Positions 18,101 to 26,957 of a stretch of 64,000 nucleotides of DNA are shown here, in pieces (position 1 is the stretch's first letter; each line of letters starts with the position of its first letter). Source of the stretch: Fibrobacterota bacterium. GTDB taxonomy: Bacteria > Fibrobacterota > Chitinivibrionia > Chitinivibrionales > Chitinispirillaceae. Both the position numbers and the translations under genes were made by a program. The DNA is taken from NCBI GenBank assembly GCA_023436145.1, contig JAEZKP010000016.1, forward strand, positions 62,001 to 126,000, written 5' to 3'. The notes under the pieces were generated by a model that ran no database searches, was not told the DNA's origin, and was given only the letters and a program-made list of their open reading frames with translations.

Positions 18101-18827
18101 CATCACACTAAGTGAAAAGATCGATGGATTTAATATTGAAAATAAGCCGGATAAGGTTTTTCTGATCTATGTTAAAAACGGCTCTGGTGTTTACAGTAAA
18201 GTTGACCTGTTTAATAAAGCCATTTTCATTGATTACGATAACCAGAAAACTGTGAAAATCAAAGTGAATCAGGATGTTGATATCAACAACTCCAACTGGG
18301 TTAACATTAAGTATGATGTCCCATTGATTCAGGATATGCAGAAAAACAAACCGGATTCAATGAACCAGAAAGTGCAGGTAAGAGTTCTGACACCAAGAAT
18401 CGATGGTTATTTAGGACCCAACCCGTTTTCTCCAATTCAGAATGGTAAGCCAGGCAAAATAGTTCTGAAACATGATCGGGATGCGCTTAAAAATATTCAA
18501 TTCGGAGGAACCGTTCTGGTTTTAAAGCTTCCATTACCAGATGATGGTTCAAAGGTTTATGTGACCGTAAAGGTATACGATCTGGTAGGAAATCTGGTCA
18601 ATTATTCAGCACGAACAGATCTTATGGAAGATCTGTTAAAAGAGTATGATATCTCGGAATTACAGGCATCTCAGTTCACAGCGATGTTTCCGATTCCGGG
18701 AATGACTTATAAAGGTAGAAAAATGGCACCGGGAGTATATAAAACAGTCGTGACTGTGGATTATACAAGTAATAAAAAAGAATATAATGACACCCGGATA
18801 GTCTTGTTTATGGGATTAGGTAAATAG
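15153..18827 (+). CDS. Fibro-slime domain secreted protein
   Basis: 1224 residues. A signal peptide (about 1-26, ending LLAQA) precedes a fibro-slime type domain (about 35-290). Its hallmarks are the opening IAVTFFDFHSD, the NNYFKYWY stretch, NYSFTMSLHTEFTY, the core FRGDDDVWTYINNKLAMDLG, then GIHNAVQG and LDFYYAERHTENSR. This PA14-like module was described from Fibrobacter proteins and is thought to bind carbohydrate or surfaces. The middle is beta-sandwich rich (about 290-1090). The last 130 residues (YLGPNPFSP..KVYDLVGNLV..APGVYKTVV) form a FlgD/sorting-like domain. A GAGAGG ribosome binding site precedes the ATG. Probably anchored or secreted at the cell surface; no hydrolase motif seen. 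Confidence 0.88.
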   Translation: MGFPTRFRTIGVSLIFTLISATTLLAQAVIVKELPDSIKIAVTFFDFHSDRSNPEFECAHTSGVQRNMAATTLPDDKIPRLGSTPYINNYFKYWYVDWNDPDKGGRGDNTMPSYRTVRVTGNPAEYNSEVVFDGSVVVDHDTAFKNIVIKDSLTFRLVDRDRGLYRFEDSTFFPLNNRGFGREGKTQNYSFTMSLHTEFTYGPGLEFTFRGDDDVWTYINNKLAMDLGGIHNAVQGVIDSDSLRRMGLTLGEKYSLDFYYAERHTENSRIMIETNLIQPVISIDLSAEPDIDVRAGTTVTLTADVRSDSVSIPELSEKAKWKVVSSRYHSNADFISDSGASVGYKTRLPYDTILIQGSVYIEGAGTVTDTITILTHPGPDHRIYIEPVSVNLNTSDTSLIFHPNPIDTIYFFDSTVTRDGYAVVRDSDGFFTRMASVNLTSWSSLDESIIKVTGESGRKYHGIFERASILSRGQTLGVAEEADSIIPDSVPVVIKDFYPVRLRLVEKGHSVINEYLDKIEIETNASQEYEVYALISTAVDKPDDPASWIKLNVKWDLVSETDHIDSGLTPSEPDFSDRWIFNPIKPGEGNLVLVNPEDERTEKLVVPVTVILSPPHKVSIKLITPESERIAGHTLKAEVIIENNDGNIPGEYCFGNGNPEGGQAIYQDILPRGGDLRPNPSMTVDGVTKTLNTSNGTTHKHNQCFMNGIDTVEFVLYYAPYPDVSDSLHQITVILRDNLKASTQKFKLLSDTLDSLVLTHDDSGKVPITDTIRLSKGTTKVVYSHGYDKYGNYRGPEISVWNTSGELPPIDPNIEPSKLHTIFHSNPVEPIGGYLCASVIDSVSNKVVSACASITMDGQQASIMRAVTRDINGNGYLDRIDITFSKKIDIDEDAGKNFLVLSGVYNFKVERVVALEGDSVYSLYLKEEKTQVAQTDWQPYLSMNGIEGASNVEKKLVEDGAAPVVWTVTKEMPTASHSDDVVTITLSEKIDGFNIENKPDKVFLIYVKNGSGVYSKVDLFNKAIFIDYDNQKTVKIKVNQDVDINNSNWVNIKYDVPLIQDMQKNKPDSMNQKVQVRVLTPRIDGYLGPNPFSPIQNGKPGKIVLKHDRDALKNIQFGGTVLVLKLPLPDDGSKVYVTVKVYDLVGNLVNYSARTDLMEDLLKEYDISELQASQFTAMFPIPGMTYKGRKMAPGVYKTVVTVDYTSNKKEYNDTRIVLFMGLGK

Positions 18828-18839
18828 GAGTATTTATTT

Positions 18840-18865
18840 ACAGGCACACATAAAAGTGTGCCTGT
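18840..18865. terminator. Convergent hairpin between fibro-slime and barrel genes
   Basis: A perfect 10-bp stem, ACAGGCACAC (18840-18849) with GTGTGCCTGT (18856-18865), and a six-base ATAAAA loop. It lies 12 bases after the plus-strand stop and 6 bases after the minus-strand stop, so it can serve both. Neither side has a true T-tract. Confidence 0.5.
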
Positions 18866-18871
18866 ACCCAA

Positions 18872-21589
18872 TTAAAACAGGCAAGTCAGATTTATTCCAC
18901 TTATGAGGGCCTTATAATTCTCAGCTGATTCGGGTGCCTCATCATAGCTTTTTTCATAACTTCCCATCACCGAAAGTGATAATCTGGAAGTTATTGAGTA
19001 TCTTAGCTCCATCTCACCCTTATAAAATGATGCCAGAGTAGGATTTTGATAGGTATAAATATCAGTTTCACTGCTGGAATTGTACTCCCCTATTAAGTTC
19101 AGAATAAGTTTTCTGGGTATGATATTCCAAGTTGTCAGATTTTGCAGTTTATAACTGTAGGCTTCCAGAGAATCCCGCTTTTCATCTCTGGTGGCTAACC
19201 TTACCGAGAATTTACTCTTGAGGTATTTTTTTATTCTGAAAGAAAACCATCCTCTTAACTGGTTCTGGAAACGATCTCCGTTATTATTGAGTTTTTGGTC
19301 GGCGTGTTTTGAGATATCATTATCATAAAGTAACTGGTATCTCAATCCGCAATCTATTCCATTAGTAAAATTCTGTTTTGCTTCCATAGCGACTATATTA
19401 CTGACTGCCTTGTCTTCATAAGTACTGGTGAAGGTTGTGTCATCATTTTCAACCCGCTCAGATGAGGTCATTTTTTCATATATGCAAGAATAATCAATAG
19501 AAAAAGTCGGTTTATTTTCACCAATCGAATATTCGCCTTTGATATTAAAACGGTTATTGTCTTGTGGGGAAACAGAGATTGAAGCTCTTCGATAATCATA
19601 GGTGGTACTCATGGTGAAACGATCATTGATCTGCTTGTCAGTTGAAAAACTGACTAACCATTTGTCGGTTTCCAGATACGGATTTCCGGCGGAAAAATAA
19701 TCCGCTGCAATTCTGGAAGCACTGAGTGATAATTTATAACCCTTTATTGAGGTTCTGGTTCCCATGGTGAAAGCGTAGTGATCCTGGAAGTCTTTTTTGT
19801 TAAAAAGGGAGAAGATTTCAGGAACTGCATGTTTAAAATCAGGGTTATACCAGGCTACATCTTTAGCTTTGTCTGAATCTATTGTATCATGAGTTCCCAG
19901 ATCAAGTTCTGCAAAAATCTCCAGTTTTTCCTGTAACAAAGAGACGCTGCCATCGATACAACCAGTTTGTGCCTGGACCGGATCAGGTGCAGAAGGATCA
20001 TTTAGAGGAGAGCGGAAAATTGGTTTATCTGTCTGGTCACGAGCGATTATTCCTTTAACAGAAAGTGATGACGTTCTGGTAGGTTTTACCGACAATGATG
20101 CCAGATAGGTCAATTGTTGACGAACTGACATTCCTGTATCCACTGTCTCATTGTAAATGTTTATTTCATGGTCACCTGAATCTTTGGGAAATTCTGATTC
20201 CCCGGCAGCCAGAATAAAATCAAATCGCTTATCCCCTGCCCCCATGTTCATGAATTGACCGCTATATTTCACTCCGGTAATCTGTCTTCCTGAAATAGAC
20301 GTTTCGGATGCATTTTCAAAAAAATCACCAAAAACCAACTGCTGTTCTGCATAGGAAAGAGAAAGATTGAACATTCTTTTATCTACGTAACCGGCTGTGG
20401 ATAACCAGCTGTTTCCATAAATATCCATCAGCAGATTTATATCGGCCCCGGCTCTGTGGCCATTAGCAAAAACCTGTATTTCAGGTTGTATCTTTTCAGG
20501 ATAGTGTGTTTGATGAATAATCGAATCGACCGAAGGGTTTTTCTGTGACCTTGGATGAAAGTATTTGAATCCTGTGGTAACATTTCCTAAAAAATCACTC
20601 ACCGGTTCAGGTGGTTTGCTCAATGCCGAAAAACCAGGCTTAAAATTTTCTCTACCCTTTACTTGTGACTCACTTCTGGCGAAAGCCAGTTTATTCTCAT
20701 TAATTGTCAATGTTAACAATTTATTAATTTCAGGTATATCCACAATTTTCAGGTCATGAGCATTACTGAAAACCATTTCGCGATCTTTTCTGGGAATTTC
20801 AAGTGACGTAACCAAGCCGTTTTTATTGCGGGTAATCTGAGCAGAAAGAATGGATACAGATGAATAAGGGTGAATGATCATTCCATTTGAATTTTCAGTA
20901 ATCGAACCACCCTGAAGTTTAACATAAGAGTTCTTATGACAGCTGATTGCAGTTAAATTGTTTTTAATGGTAAGGCTTTCAGCTTCCAGAACTGCCCCCG
21001 GCAGCAAATTGATAGCTGAGATATGTTCACTGGTGAAAGTACACTCGCGCAGATCAACTTCGGAATTTTTTATTACCAGACCGTGAATCGAGTTGTTTTC
21101 AAAAAGAGTATTTTGAATGGAAATCGAACCATTTTCCACGACCAGACCATAATTCGAATGTCGAATAATACAGTGGTTGAAAACCGATCTTTGATTACTT
21201 CGGCAATAGATACGGTTCCAATCCCAGGGGTTTGGTTGATCGCTGGCAGAATTGAACACTACAGGTTCATCTTTGTTTCCCCGGATAAAAATCTGCCCAT
21301 ACACAGTTATAGATGAATTCTGACCACCAATGTAGATATGACACCCGGGCCCGAACTCAAGCATCTGTCCCGATGGAACCATAACATTTCCTTCTACCAG
21401 AAATGGGCCATCCTCCTTTGAGAATGATCCAAAGAGGATTCCTTCAGTAAATCTCATTTTGATGGAATCTGCAGTCTGAATTCTTACCGGGGGAATCGCG
21501 GAATTCTGTCCGGATTTTATTTGTTCACCAGCCAAGTTAAAATAACAGATAAGTAACCATGAGAAGATCAGTACCGGGTTATCTCTCAC
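18872..21589 (-). CDS. Beta-helix plus outer-membrane beta-barrel-like protein
   Basis: 905 residues from a GTG (AAAGGA eight bases upstream; no nearby ATG). After a signal peptide (IFSWLLICYFNLAG) comes a right-handed parallel beta-helix (about 55-270) with short rungs such as NHCIIRHSNYGLVVENG and NTLFENNSIHGLVIKN. The remaining 550 residues alternate short polar turns with aromatic-ended amphipathic strands (for example YKLSLSASRIAADYF, FTMSTTYDYRRASISV) and end in INLTCLF, the terminal Phe typical of barrel proteins inserted by BAM. It lies 36 bases after the FecR-domain gene and is almost certainly co-transcribed. Role unknown; perhaps a surface barrel with an exposed or periplasmic helix domain. 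Confidence 0.7.
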   Translation of the reverse strand: MRDNPVLIFSWLLICYFNLAGEQIKSGQNSAIPPVRIQTADSIKMRFTEGILFGSFSKEDGPFLVEGNVMVPSGQMLEFGPGCHIYIGGQNSSITVYGQIFIRGNKDEPVVFNSASDQPNPWDWNRIYCRSNQRSVFNHCIIRHSNYGLVVENGSISIQNTLFENNSIHGLVIKNSEVDLRECTFTSEHISAINLLPGAVLEAESLTIKNNLTAISCHKNSYVKLQGGSITENSNGMIIHPYSSVSILSAQITRNKNGLVTSLEIPRKDREMVFSNAHDLKIVDIPEINKLLTLTINENKLAFARSESQVKGRENFKPGFSALSKPPEPVSDFLGNVTTGFKYFHPRSQKNPSVDSIIHQTHYPEKIQPEIQVFANGHRAGADINLLMDIYGNSWLSTAGYVDKRMFNLSLSYAEQQLVFGDFFENASETSISGRQITGVKYSGQFMNMGAGDKRFDFILAAGESEFPKDSGDHEINIYNETVDTGMSVRQQLTYLASLSVKPTRTSSLSVKGIIARDQTDKPIFRSPLNDPSAPDPVQAQTGCIDGSVSLLQEKLEIFAELDLGTHDTIDSDKAKDVAWYNPDFKHAVPEIFSLFNKKDFQDHYAFTMGTRTSIKGYKLSLSASRIAADYFSAGNPYLETDKWLVSFSTDKQINDRFTMSTTYDYRRASISVSPQDNNRFNIKGEYSIGENKPTFSIDYSCIYEKMTSSERVENDDTTFTSTYEDKAVSNIVAMEAKQNFTNGIDCGLRYQLLYDNDISKHADQKLNNNGDRFQNQLRGWFSFRIKKYLKSKFSVRLATRDEKRDSLEAYSYKLQNLTTWNIIPRKLILNLIGEYNSSSETDIYTYQNPTLASFYKGEMELRYSITSRLSLSVMGSYEKSYDEAPESAENYKALISGINLTCLF

Positions 21590-21625
21590 AAAAAAGATCC
21601 TTTCTGAAATAATCTTTTAGCAAGT

Positions 21626-23794
21626 TTATCGGACATGAATCTGCAGTTTTTTTGTTTTCTTGACATTATTTACATCCAGTGCTTCAATCAAGATTGTATT
21701 TGTTGCCCGATGTTTGATTCCGATATCCACATCGATATAACTTTCGGTTAAATTCTTAAGCTGAATTTTTTCCGATGTGGTAGTGTTTATTACATTTACT
21801 TCTCTGATCATTTTAATGTTGTCATCAGGAAGATCATCGATGGAGAATTCAACTGGGTACCTGGGTTTATAGTTGCCATCCGGGGTTGAAGGAGGTAAAT
21901 TCAGCACTATATCACTCAGGGGCTTGCGTAATCTAATATTCCAGACCGAAGCACCAAGATAAGAGACTGTCTGTGAAATGACCTGAGATTTGTTACCTGC
22001 CTTATCTACTGCATAAACTTTATAATTATGCATTCCTTCCAGCAATGTAATAAAGAATGGAGAATTCGGTTGTCCGTTCTGTACTTCTTTTACCCCATCA
22101 ATTTCGCAGATAAAGGTAATTTCCTCATCTTCCGTCCTATCAATAACAGTAAAAGAGAGCCTGGGAAGTTGAGTGCTGGGTGGAAGAACTCCCTGCAGTT
22201 GTGGTGAAAAAGTATCTGGAGGTTTTTTGTAAATCAATGTCCTTTTTTCGGTTCTTGAAATTCCGCCGCTGATGATTTCAAAATCAATAATCACTTCCCC
22301 TTCTTCTTCAGTTATTAGTATTACACCAGAAAATGTCCCCTGTGGAGAAACCGGTATTCTTTTTCCCTGGACGCTGAGCGAAGATTTAGGTGGAAAAACT
22401 TCTCCTTTAATCTGCACTTTTGTGGAAGTAACAATCTGCCGTTCCTGAGGTTGGTTAAGAGTAAAGCGGTACTCTGGCCTGTAAATTACCGTCCGGTTTA
22501 TTCTCTGAGTTTTACCATCAAGAGATGCTTCAAACTCCAGCGTATATTCACCTTCCTCGTTAGGAATCGGAAACTGGCTGTTAAATGTGCCTTGTACGGT
22601 TACTGGTATATTCATGGACATAATCGTAACCTCAGCACCTGCAGATACAGTTCCGTTTACTGGAATAATAGGCTTCGCAAAGATCTGTTTATCTTTGGGG
22701 TTGTCAACTGAAAACACCAGATTGGCTGAATTTACTTTTACAGTCCGGATAACAGTTTGTGAAGATCCCTCGAAATCAGCTGTAATGTTGATTTCAAAAT
22801 AGCCGGATTTCTGAGGTACACTGATAGTGGTTTTAAATGCCCCTCCTGATGAAACCGCAATCGTTTTTCCATTAATTGTAACTGAAGAACCAAAAGGTGT
22901 AACCGAACCGGAGACAGTGAGTTGTGATGAAGCCAGAACAGGGTTTGTTTCCTGTGGAGAAATAACAGTCAATTTCAGAGGAGCTTTAATGCTGTTTAAG
23001 GCTCCAGTGTCTTTTAAACTGTCTGTTTCAGTTTCAGGTATATTTTCTGTTTTTGTATTCTGAAGGCTGTCATTGTGGCTATCTTTCATTAAAGTATCGG
23101 TTGAGGATAATTTTGCAGAATCTGCTACAGTCTCAATGCCCACTGAATCGGTCGAAGTCGTGGAATCAGTGATTGATTTTAAAGAGCTGTCGGGAGATCC
23201 TGCTGAAGAGGTGAACTGTTCTACAGCAATAGATTTGGTTTTCCTTGTAACCGTGGTCATCTCATTTTCTTTTAGAATAGTACCTTTACGTTTTCCTCTC
23301 GGGGTTACCAGTACTTTTCCTTCATATACCTTAATGCTGGTTAAATCTTTACTGACTTCCAAACCGACAGTTGTCCCCCGGATAGCAGCAGTTGCAGTTG
23401 GGGTTTCAAATTCAAAACTGGAATTATTACCGACCAGTTTTTTGACATTGGAAAGTATGTTTCCGTGCATGACTTTTACATTAGTTTTCTGGCTGTTCTG
23501 TGTTTGCTGAAAGTCAGATAATTCCAGTGTTGAGTTCTCCCCTATTTTTATCAGAGAGCCTTCAGAAGATTCAAGTTCTGCTTCCGATTCCACAAATGTT
23601 CTTATTCCGTCCCGTTCGCGCAATGGCATTCCTACCCGTGCGTTTATCCAGTTTACAGTTCCACTTCTGCGGATTTTTACCGAGCCTATCATGGATTTTA
23701 TTCGACAGGTACGATTTTCTGTTTGAGAGTATATCTGAGAAGTCAGGGTAAGGAAGAGCAGAAGTGTTGAAAAAAAAATTACTTTAGAACGCAT
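21626..23794 (-). CDS. FecR-domain protein with Ig-like repeats
   Basis: 722 residues; CCGGAGG ribosome binding site and a signal peptide (VIFFSTLLLFLTLTSQIYS). The FecR domain (about 28-165) shows IGSVKIRR, DGIRTFVES, LIKIGENSTLEL and the end FETPTATAAIRGTTVGLEV, the stereotyped ATAAIRGT close of secreted FecR-type proteins. A Ser/Thr/Asp linker (about 195-270) follows, then three or more Ig-like units (about 275-520) with recurring GxVxPxxxVxIxGxxIxVxxxGxF patterns, and a beta-rich tail. FecR domains of this exported kind usually bind or organise at the periplasmic face rather than act as sigma regulators, and no sigma gene is near. First gene of a two-gene unit with the barrel protein. Confidence 0.85.
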   Translation of the reverse strand: MRSKVIFFSTLLLFLTLTSQIYSQTENRTCRIKSMIGSVKIRRSGTVNWINARVGMPLRERDGIRTFVESEAELESSEGSLIKIGENSTLELSDFQQTQNSQKTNVKVMHGNILSNVKKLVGNNSSFEFETPTATAAIRGTTVGLEVSKDLTSIKVYEGKVLVTPRGKRKGTILKENEMTTVTRKTKSIAVEQFTSSAGSPDSSLKSITDSTTSTDSVGIETVADSAKLSSTDTLMKDSHNDSLQNTKTENIPETETDSLKDTGALNSIKAPLKLTVISPQETNPVLASSQLTVSGSVTPFGSSVTINGKTIAVSSGGAFKTTISVPQKSGYFEINITADFEGSSQTVIRTVKVNSANLVFSVDNPKDKQIFAKPIIPVNGTVSAGAEVTIMSMNIPVTVQGTFNSQFPIPNEEGEYTLEFEASLDGKTQRINRTVIYRPEYRFTLNQPQERQIVTSTKVQIKGEVFPPKSSLSVQGKRIPVSPQGTFSGVILITEEEGEVIIDFEIISGGISRTEKRTLIYKKPPDTFSPQLQGVLPPSTQLPRLSFTVIDRTEDEEITFICEIDGVKEVQNGQPNSPFFITLLEGMHNYKVYAVDKAGNKSQVISQTVSYLGASVWNIRLRKPLSDIVLNLPPSTPDGNYKPRYPVEFSIDDLPDDNIKMIREVNVINTTTSEKIQLKNLTESYIDVDIGIKHRATNTILIEALDVNNVKKTKKLQIHVR

Positions 23795-24001
23795 AAAGCC
23801 TCCGGAATCGGCAAATCTGGTATTTATTAGATTGGCCTGCGGTTATATATAGAGCAGAAAGCACGAATTTTCCTGCATTTTGTTTTGTTCAGGTAACTTT
23901 GATACTCTCGTACAGATTACAGATGTATTTTAACTGGTATAGACAATTAAACGAATCTCATTTTAACACTGTAAAAGGAAACAGTCAATCTTTTCAAGAT
24001 T

Positions 24002-24421
24002 ATGAAACACATAAATCCATTGATAATTCATCATCAATATCTTAAGCTGCCCTATCCAGAAGAGAGGCTTTTGGAGATTGCAGAGCGAATCTACAGCAAT
24101 GAAAAAATCCCCAGTGGCAAAAAAACAAACCTTATTCTGTGTTCAGATTATTATATCAGAAAATTGAACCGACAGTACCGAAAAAAAGACCGAGTGACCG
24201 ATGTTTTGTCTTTTGAGATTGATGATATTGATCTCCTGGGAGAGATTTATATCTCTTTAGAAAGGGCAAGGGTGCAGGCAAGGCGGTTTGGGATAAGCTA
24301 TGATGATGAGATAATCCGGTTATTTATACATGGAATGTTCCATCTCCAGGGATATGATCATCAGTGCAGTCAGGAATGCGAAAAGATGGAGAGCAAAGAG
24401 AGGAAATATTTAAAATTATAG
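24002..24421 (+). CDS. ybeY: Endoribonuclease YbeY (16S rRNA maturation)
   Basis: 139 residues, slightly short for the family. The diagnostic zinc-binding motif is present as HGMFHLQGYDH (about 113-123), with the three metal-ligand His in place. Upstream RVTDVLSFE (about 65-73) and LGEIYIS (about 79-85) are the other conserved blocks. It trims the 16S rRNA 3' end and takes part in ribosome quality control. The ribosome binding site is weak. The next plus-strand gene is a CorC/HlyC CBS protein, a common neighbour of ybeY. Confidence 0.93.
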   Translation: MKHINPLIIHHQYLKLPYPEERLLEIAERIYSNEKIPSGKKTNLILCSDYYIRKLNRQYRKKDRVTDVLSFEIDDIDLLGEIYISLERARVQARRFGISYDDEIIRLFIHGMFHLQGYDHQCSQECEKMESKERKYLKL

Positions 24422-24734
24422 CGATATAAAAACGAAATATTTATATTGATGAACTTCATGTCCTCTGCTCACGTAATATCCGCCAGTTTCGGCGTAAAAA
24501 GAGCTGAGAATTTCAGTTGAGTTAATAATAAATTGGTTTATTTACACCAAAATCAGGCGATTTTATGGAGCGACTTGTCTCTCCCACTTTTTTCGTATCG
24601 TGTCCACAGCTTTTTGACTATATCAGTTATTGGATATACCTTTAGAGCTGCTGCATGATCAATTATCACTAAAAGAATCGTCAGGTTGGGGTTAAGGTTT
24701 TCTACTTTTTTAAATTTATCAAAGGAGGCTCTTT
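24422..24734. other. Intergenic stretch ybeY-corC
   Basis: 313 bases without a supportable gene. It ends with a strong AAAGGAGG site (24721-24728) for the next gene. A four-base CGCC/GGCG hairpin near 24480-24495 is too weak to call. No terminator with a T-tract and no clear promoter hexamers seen. Confidence 0.35.
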
Positions 24735-26042
24735 TTGGAGAGTGGCCCTGCGGTGTCCATTTTCATAGCAGGTTTAGTTTTTTCTTTTCTATTATCTGCT
24801 CTTTATTCCATTGTTAAGATAGTTTTCAACTCCATTGTCGATGGAGCAAATCCGGCTGAAGGGGATGAGACACTTAGAAATTATGCTTCTCAGGCTGGTC
24901 ATATTCTGGAAAACAAAGGTCTTTTAAATAGCACTGTGTCCATTGGCCGAACGATTGGGGCCTCTGGGTTTACTTTATTTTCATATCTTATTTTTTGCAG
25001 GTTATTTCCTGGTGCCTCTTTTTTTCAGAGCATCTCAATACCAGTTCTTTTTTCAATAATCGCAATTTCGTTATTATCATACGAAGTGCCCAGGGCTTTT
25101 GCCATGCGCTATTTTCGTCTATATTTTCCATTCACTTATACCAGTTATAAGATGTTTGGATGGTTTTTCACTCCATTTTCCACTCTTTTTCTCTGTATCC
25201 ATAGATCTATTCTGAAAATGTTACGCTATGATGAGAAGTTTTCTTTTCTAAGCGATAAGGAAAAGGCCAGAATAGTTGAACAAAATGATACGGAAGCTCT
25301 TGACGATGAAGAAAAGGAGATGATCCGGAGTATCTTCGATCTGGGAGAGACAACAGTTCAGGAAATTATGGTTCCCAGAATAGATATTAAGGGCTTGCCG
25401 ATTGAAGCAAATCTGCAATCTGTACTTAGAATGGTGCAACAGGAGGGGCATTCAAGGATTCCGGTTTTTAAGGAAACCATAGATTCTATCATTGGCATAC
25501 TCTATTCCAAAGACATTCTGAGCTGGCTTGCAGAGAATAAGCCTGAGGACTGGGATTTAAAGGATCTTCTGAACAAACCGCATTATGTTCCTGTAGGAAA
25601 AAAGGTTAACGATCTCATGGGAGAGTTTAAGCGGAAACATATTCATCTGGCTATAGTAGTTGATGAGTATGGAGGCACAGCCGGACTTGTTACCATGGAA
25701 GACATTCTTGAGGAGATTGTGGGCGATATTCAGGATGAATATGATGAAGAGGAAAAGGAAGTGGTTAAGATTGCAGAAAATGTATTTCTTATTGATCCAC
25801 ATATTGATCTTTATGATTTAAATGAAGAGCTTGGGACTAATCTTGAAACAGAGGATGTAGATTACAATACCTTGGGAGGGCTGGTCTATCACGAGTACGG
25901 AGATGTACCACAGGAGAACACAGAATTCGACTATAATGGTCTCAGGATAACTGTTTTAAAGATGGATAATCAGAGGATAGAAAAGGTTAAGGTAGAAATA
26001 CTTCAAAAACCGGCAAATTCAATCGAAATCGATACATTTTAG
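24735..26042 (+). CDS. CorC/HlyC (CNNM-type) CBS-pair membrane protein
   Basis: 435 residues starting at TTG, fixed by AGGAGG six bases upstream. The N-terminus has four hydrophobic segments within about 160 residues (DUF21/CNNM-like). Two CBS motifs follow: TVQEIMVPRIDIKGLP (about 213 on) and VVDEYGGTAGLVTMEDILEE (about 310 on). The C-terminal CorC/HlyC domain (about 345-425) is marked by DYNTLGGLVY. These proteins are linked to Mg2+/Co2+ export or resistance. The 2TM-CBS-CorC order is canonical, so 'hemolysin' in older names is not evidence of toxin activity. Confidence 0.9.
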   Translation: MESGPAVSIFIAGLVFSFLLSALYSIVKIVFNSIVDGANPAEGDETLRNYASQAGHILENKGLLNSTVSIGRTIGASGFTLFSYLIFCRLFPGASFFQSISIPVLFSIIAISLLSYEVPRAFAMRYFRLYFPFTYTSYKMFGWFFTPFSTLFLCIHRSILKMLRYDEKFSFLSDKEKARIVEQNDTEALDDEEKEMIRSIFDLGETTVQEIMVPRIDIKGLPIEANLQSVLRMVQQEGHSRIPVFKETIDSIIGILYSKDILSWLAENKPEDWDLKDLLNKPHYVPVGKKVNDLMGEFKRKHIHLAIVVDEYGGTAGLVTMEDILEEIVGDIQDEYDEEEKEVVKIAENVFLIDPHIDLYDLNEELGTNLETEDVDYNTLGGLVYHEYGDVPQENTEFDYNGLRITVLKMDNQRIEKVKVEILQKPANSIEIDTF

Positions 26043-26157
26043 ATCGCATATTAAAATCAGATATTTGAAATCTTTTTTGCTCCAGAAAAAAACAATTACT
26101 ATTTTTTCAGCTTTAAAATTTCCAAACTGACACCAATCGTGCAGTCAAGGAGGATAT

Positions 26158-26946
26158 GTGAATATAGTTGTTTGTATCAAACAGGTGCCCGGAACAACTC
26201 AGGTAAAGATTAACCCTGAAACCGGTACACTCATTCGTGATGGGGTGGAAGCTGTTGTGAACCCTTTTGATGAATATGCCATTGAAGAGGCTCTTAGGAT
26301 TAAAGAACGGGTCGGTGGTGTAGTCAAGGTGATTACTATGGGGCCACCGCAGGCAGATACTGCATTGAGAAGTGCAATTTCAATGGGAGCTGATGAAGGT
26401 TATCTGATATCAGACCGGGCATTTGCGGGTTCTGATACCTGGGCAACTTCCTATACACTTTCCAATGGAATCAAGACATTAGGCCAGGTTGACCTTATTA
26501 TTTGTGGTAAACAAGCCATTGATGGTGATACTGCACAAGTAGGCCCGGGAGTTGCAGAGATGCTGGGGATTCCTTATGTGGCATGGGTCAGGAAGGTGGA
26601 AGAAATTACTGAAAGCCATATGAAAGTTGAGCGATTGATGGAAGAAGGCTATGACATAGTAGAGATGCCGCTTCCAGGGCTTATAACAGTAGTGAAAGAG
26701 ATCAACACACCCAGGATGGCTTCCTTAAAAGGTAAGATGAAGGCCAAAAGTGCCAAAATCAATGTCATAACTGCATCCATGATGGATGTTGACAGTAAAA
26801 AACTGGGGCTTAAAGGAAGTCCTACTCAGGTGTTGCGTTCGTTTGTTCCGGAAAGAAAAACCGGAGGAGAGAAAATTACTGGTGAAGTTCCGGTTTTAGT
26901 TGACAAAATAACTTCAACCATACTCGATTTAGGCGTTATAAAGTAG
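26158..26946 (+). CDS. etfB: Electron transfer flavoprotein beta subunit
   Basis: 262 residues from GTG behind AAGGAGG. It shows the family's N-terminal IVVCIKQVPGT, NPFDEYAIEEALR and the nucleotide-binding GKQAIDGDTAQVGPGVAEML (about 119 on). ETF carries electrons from flavin dehydrogenases; with EtfA it binds FAD. No acyl-CoA dehydrogenase or quinone oxidoreductase gene is adjacent, so the electron donor is unknown. A TTGCTC/TATTTT pair at 26077-26105 is a possible promoter. Confidence 0.94.
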   Translation: MNIVVCIKQVPGTTQVKINPETGTLIRDGVEAVVNPFDEYAIEEALRIKERVGGVVKVITMGPPQADTALRSAISMGADEGYLISDRAFAGSDTWATSYTLSNGIKTLGQVDLIICGKQAIDGDTAQVGPGVAEMLGIPYVAWVRKVEEITESHMKVERLMEEGYDIVEMPLPGLITVVKEINTPRMASLKGKMKAKSAKINVITASMMDVDSKKLGLKGSPTQVLRSFVPERKTGGEKITGEVPVLVDKITSTILDLGVIK

Positions 26947-26957
26947 GAGGATTGCAC

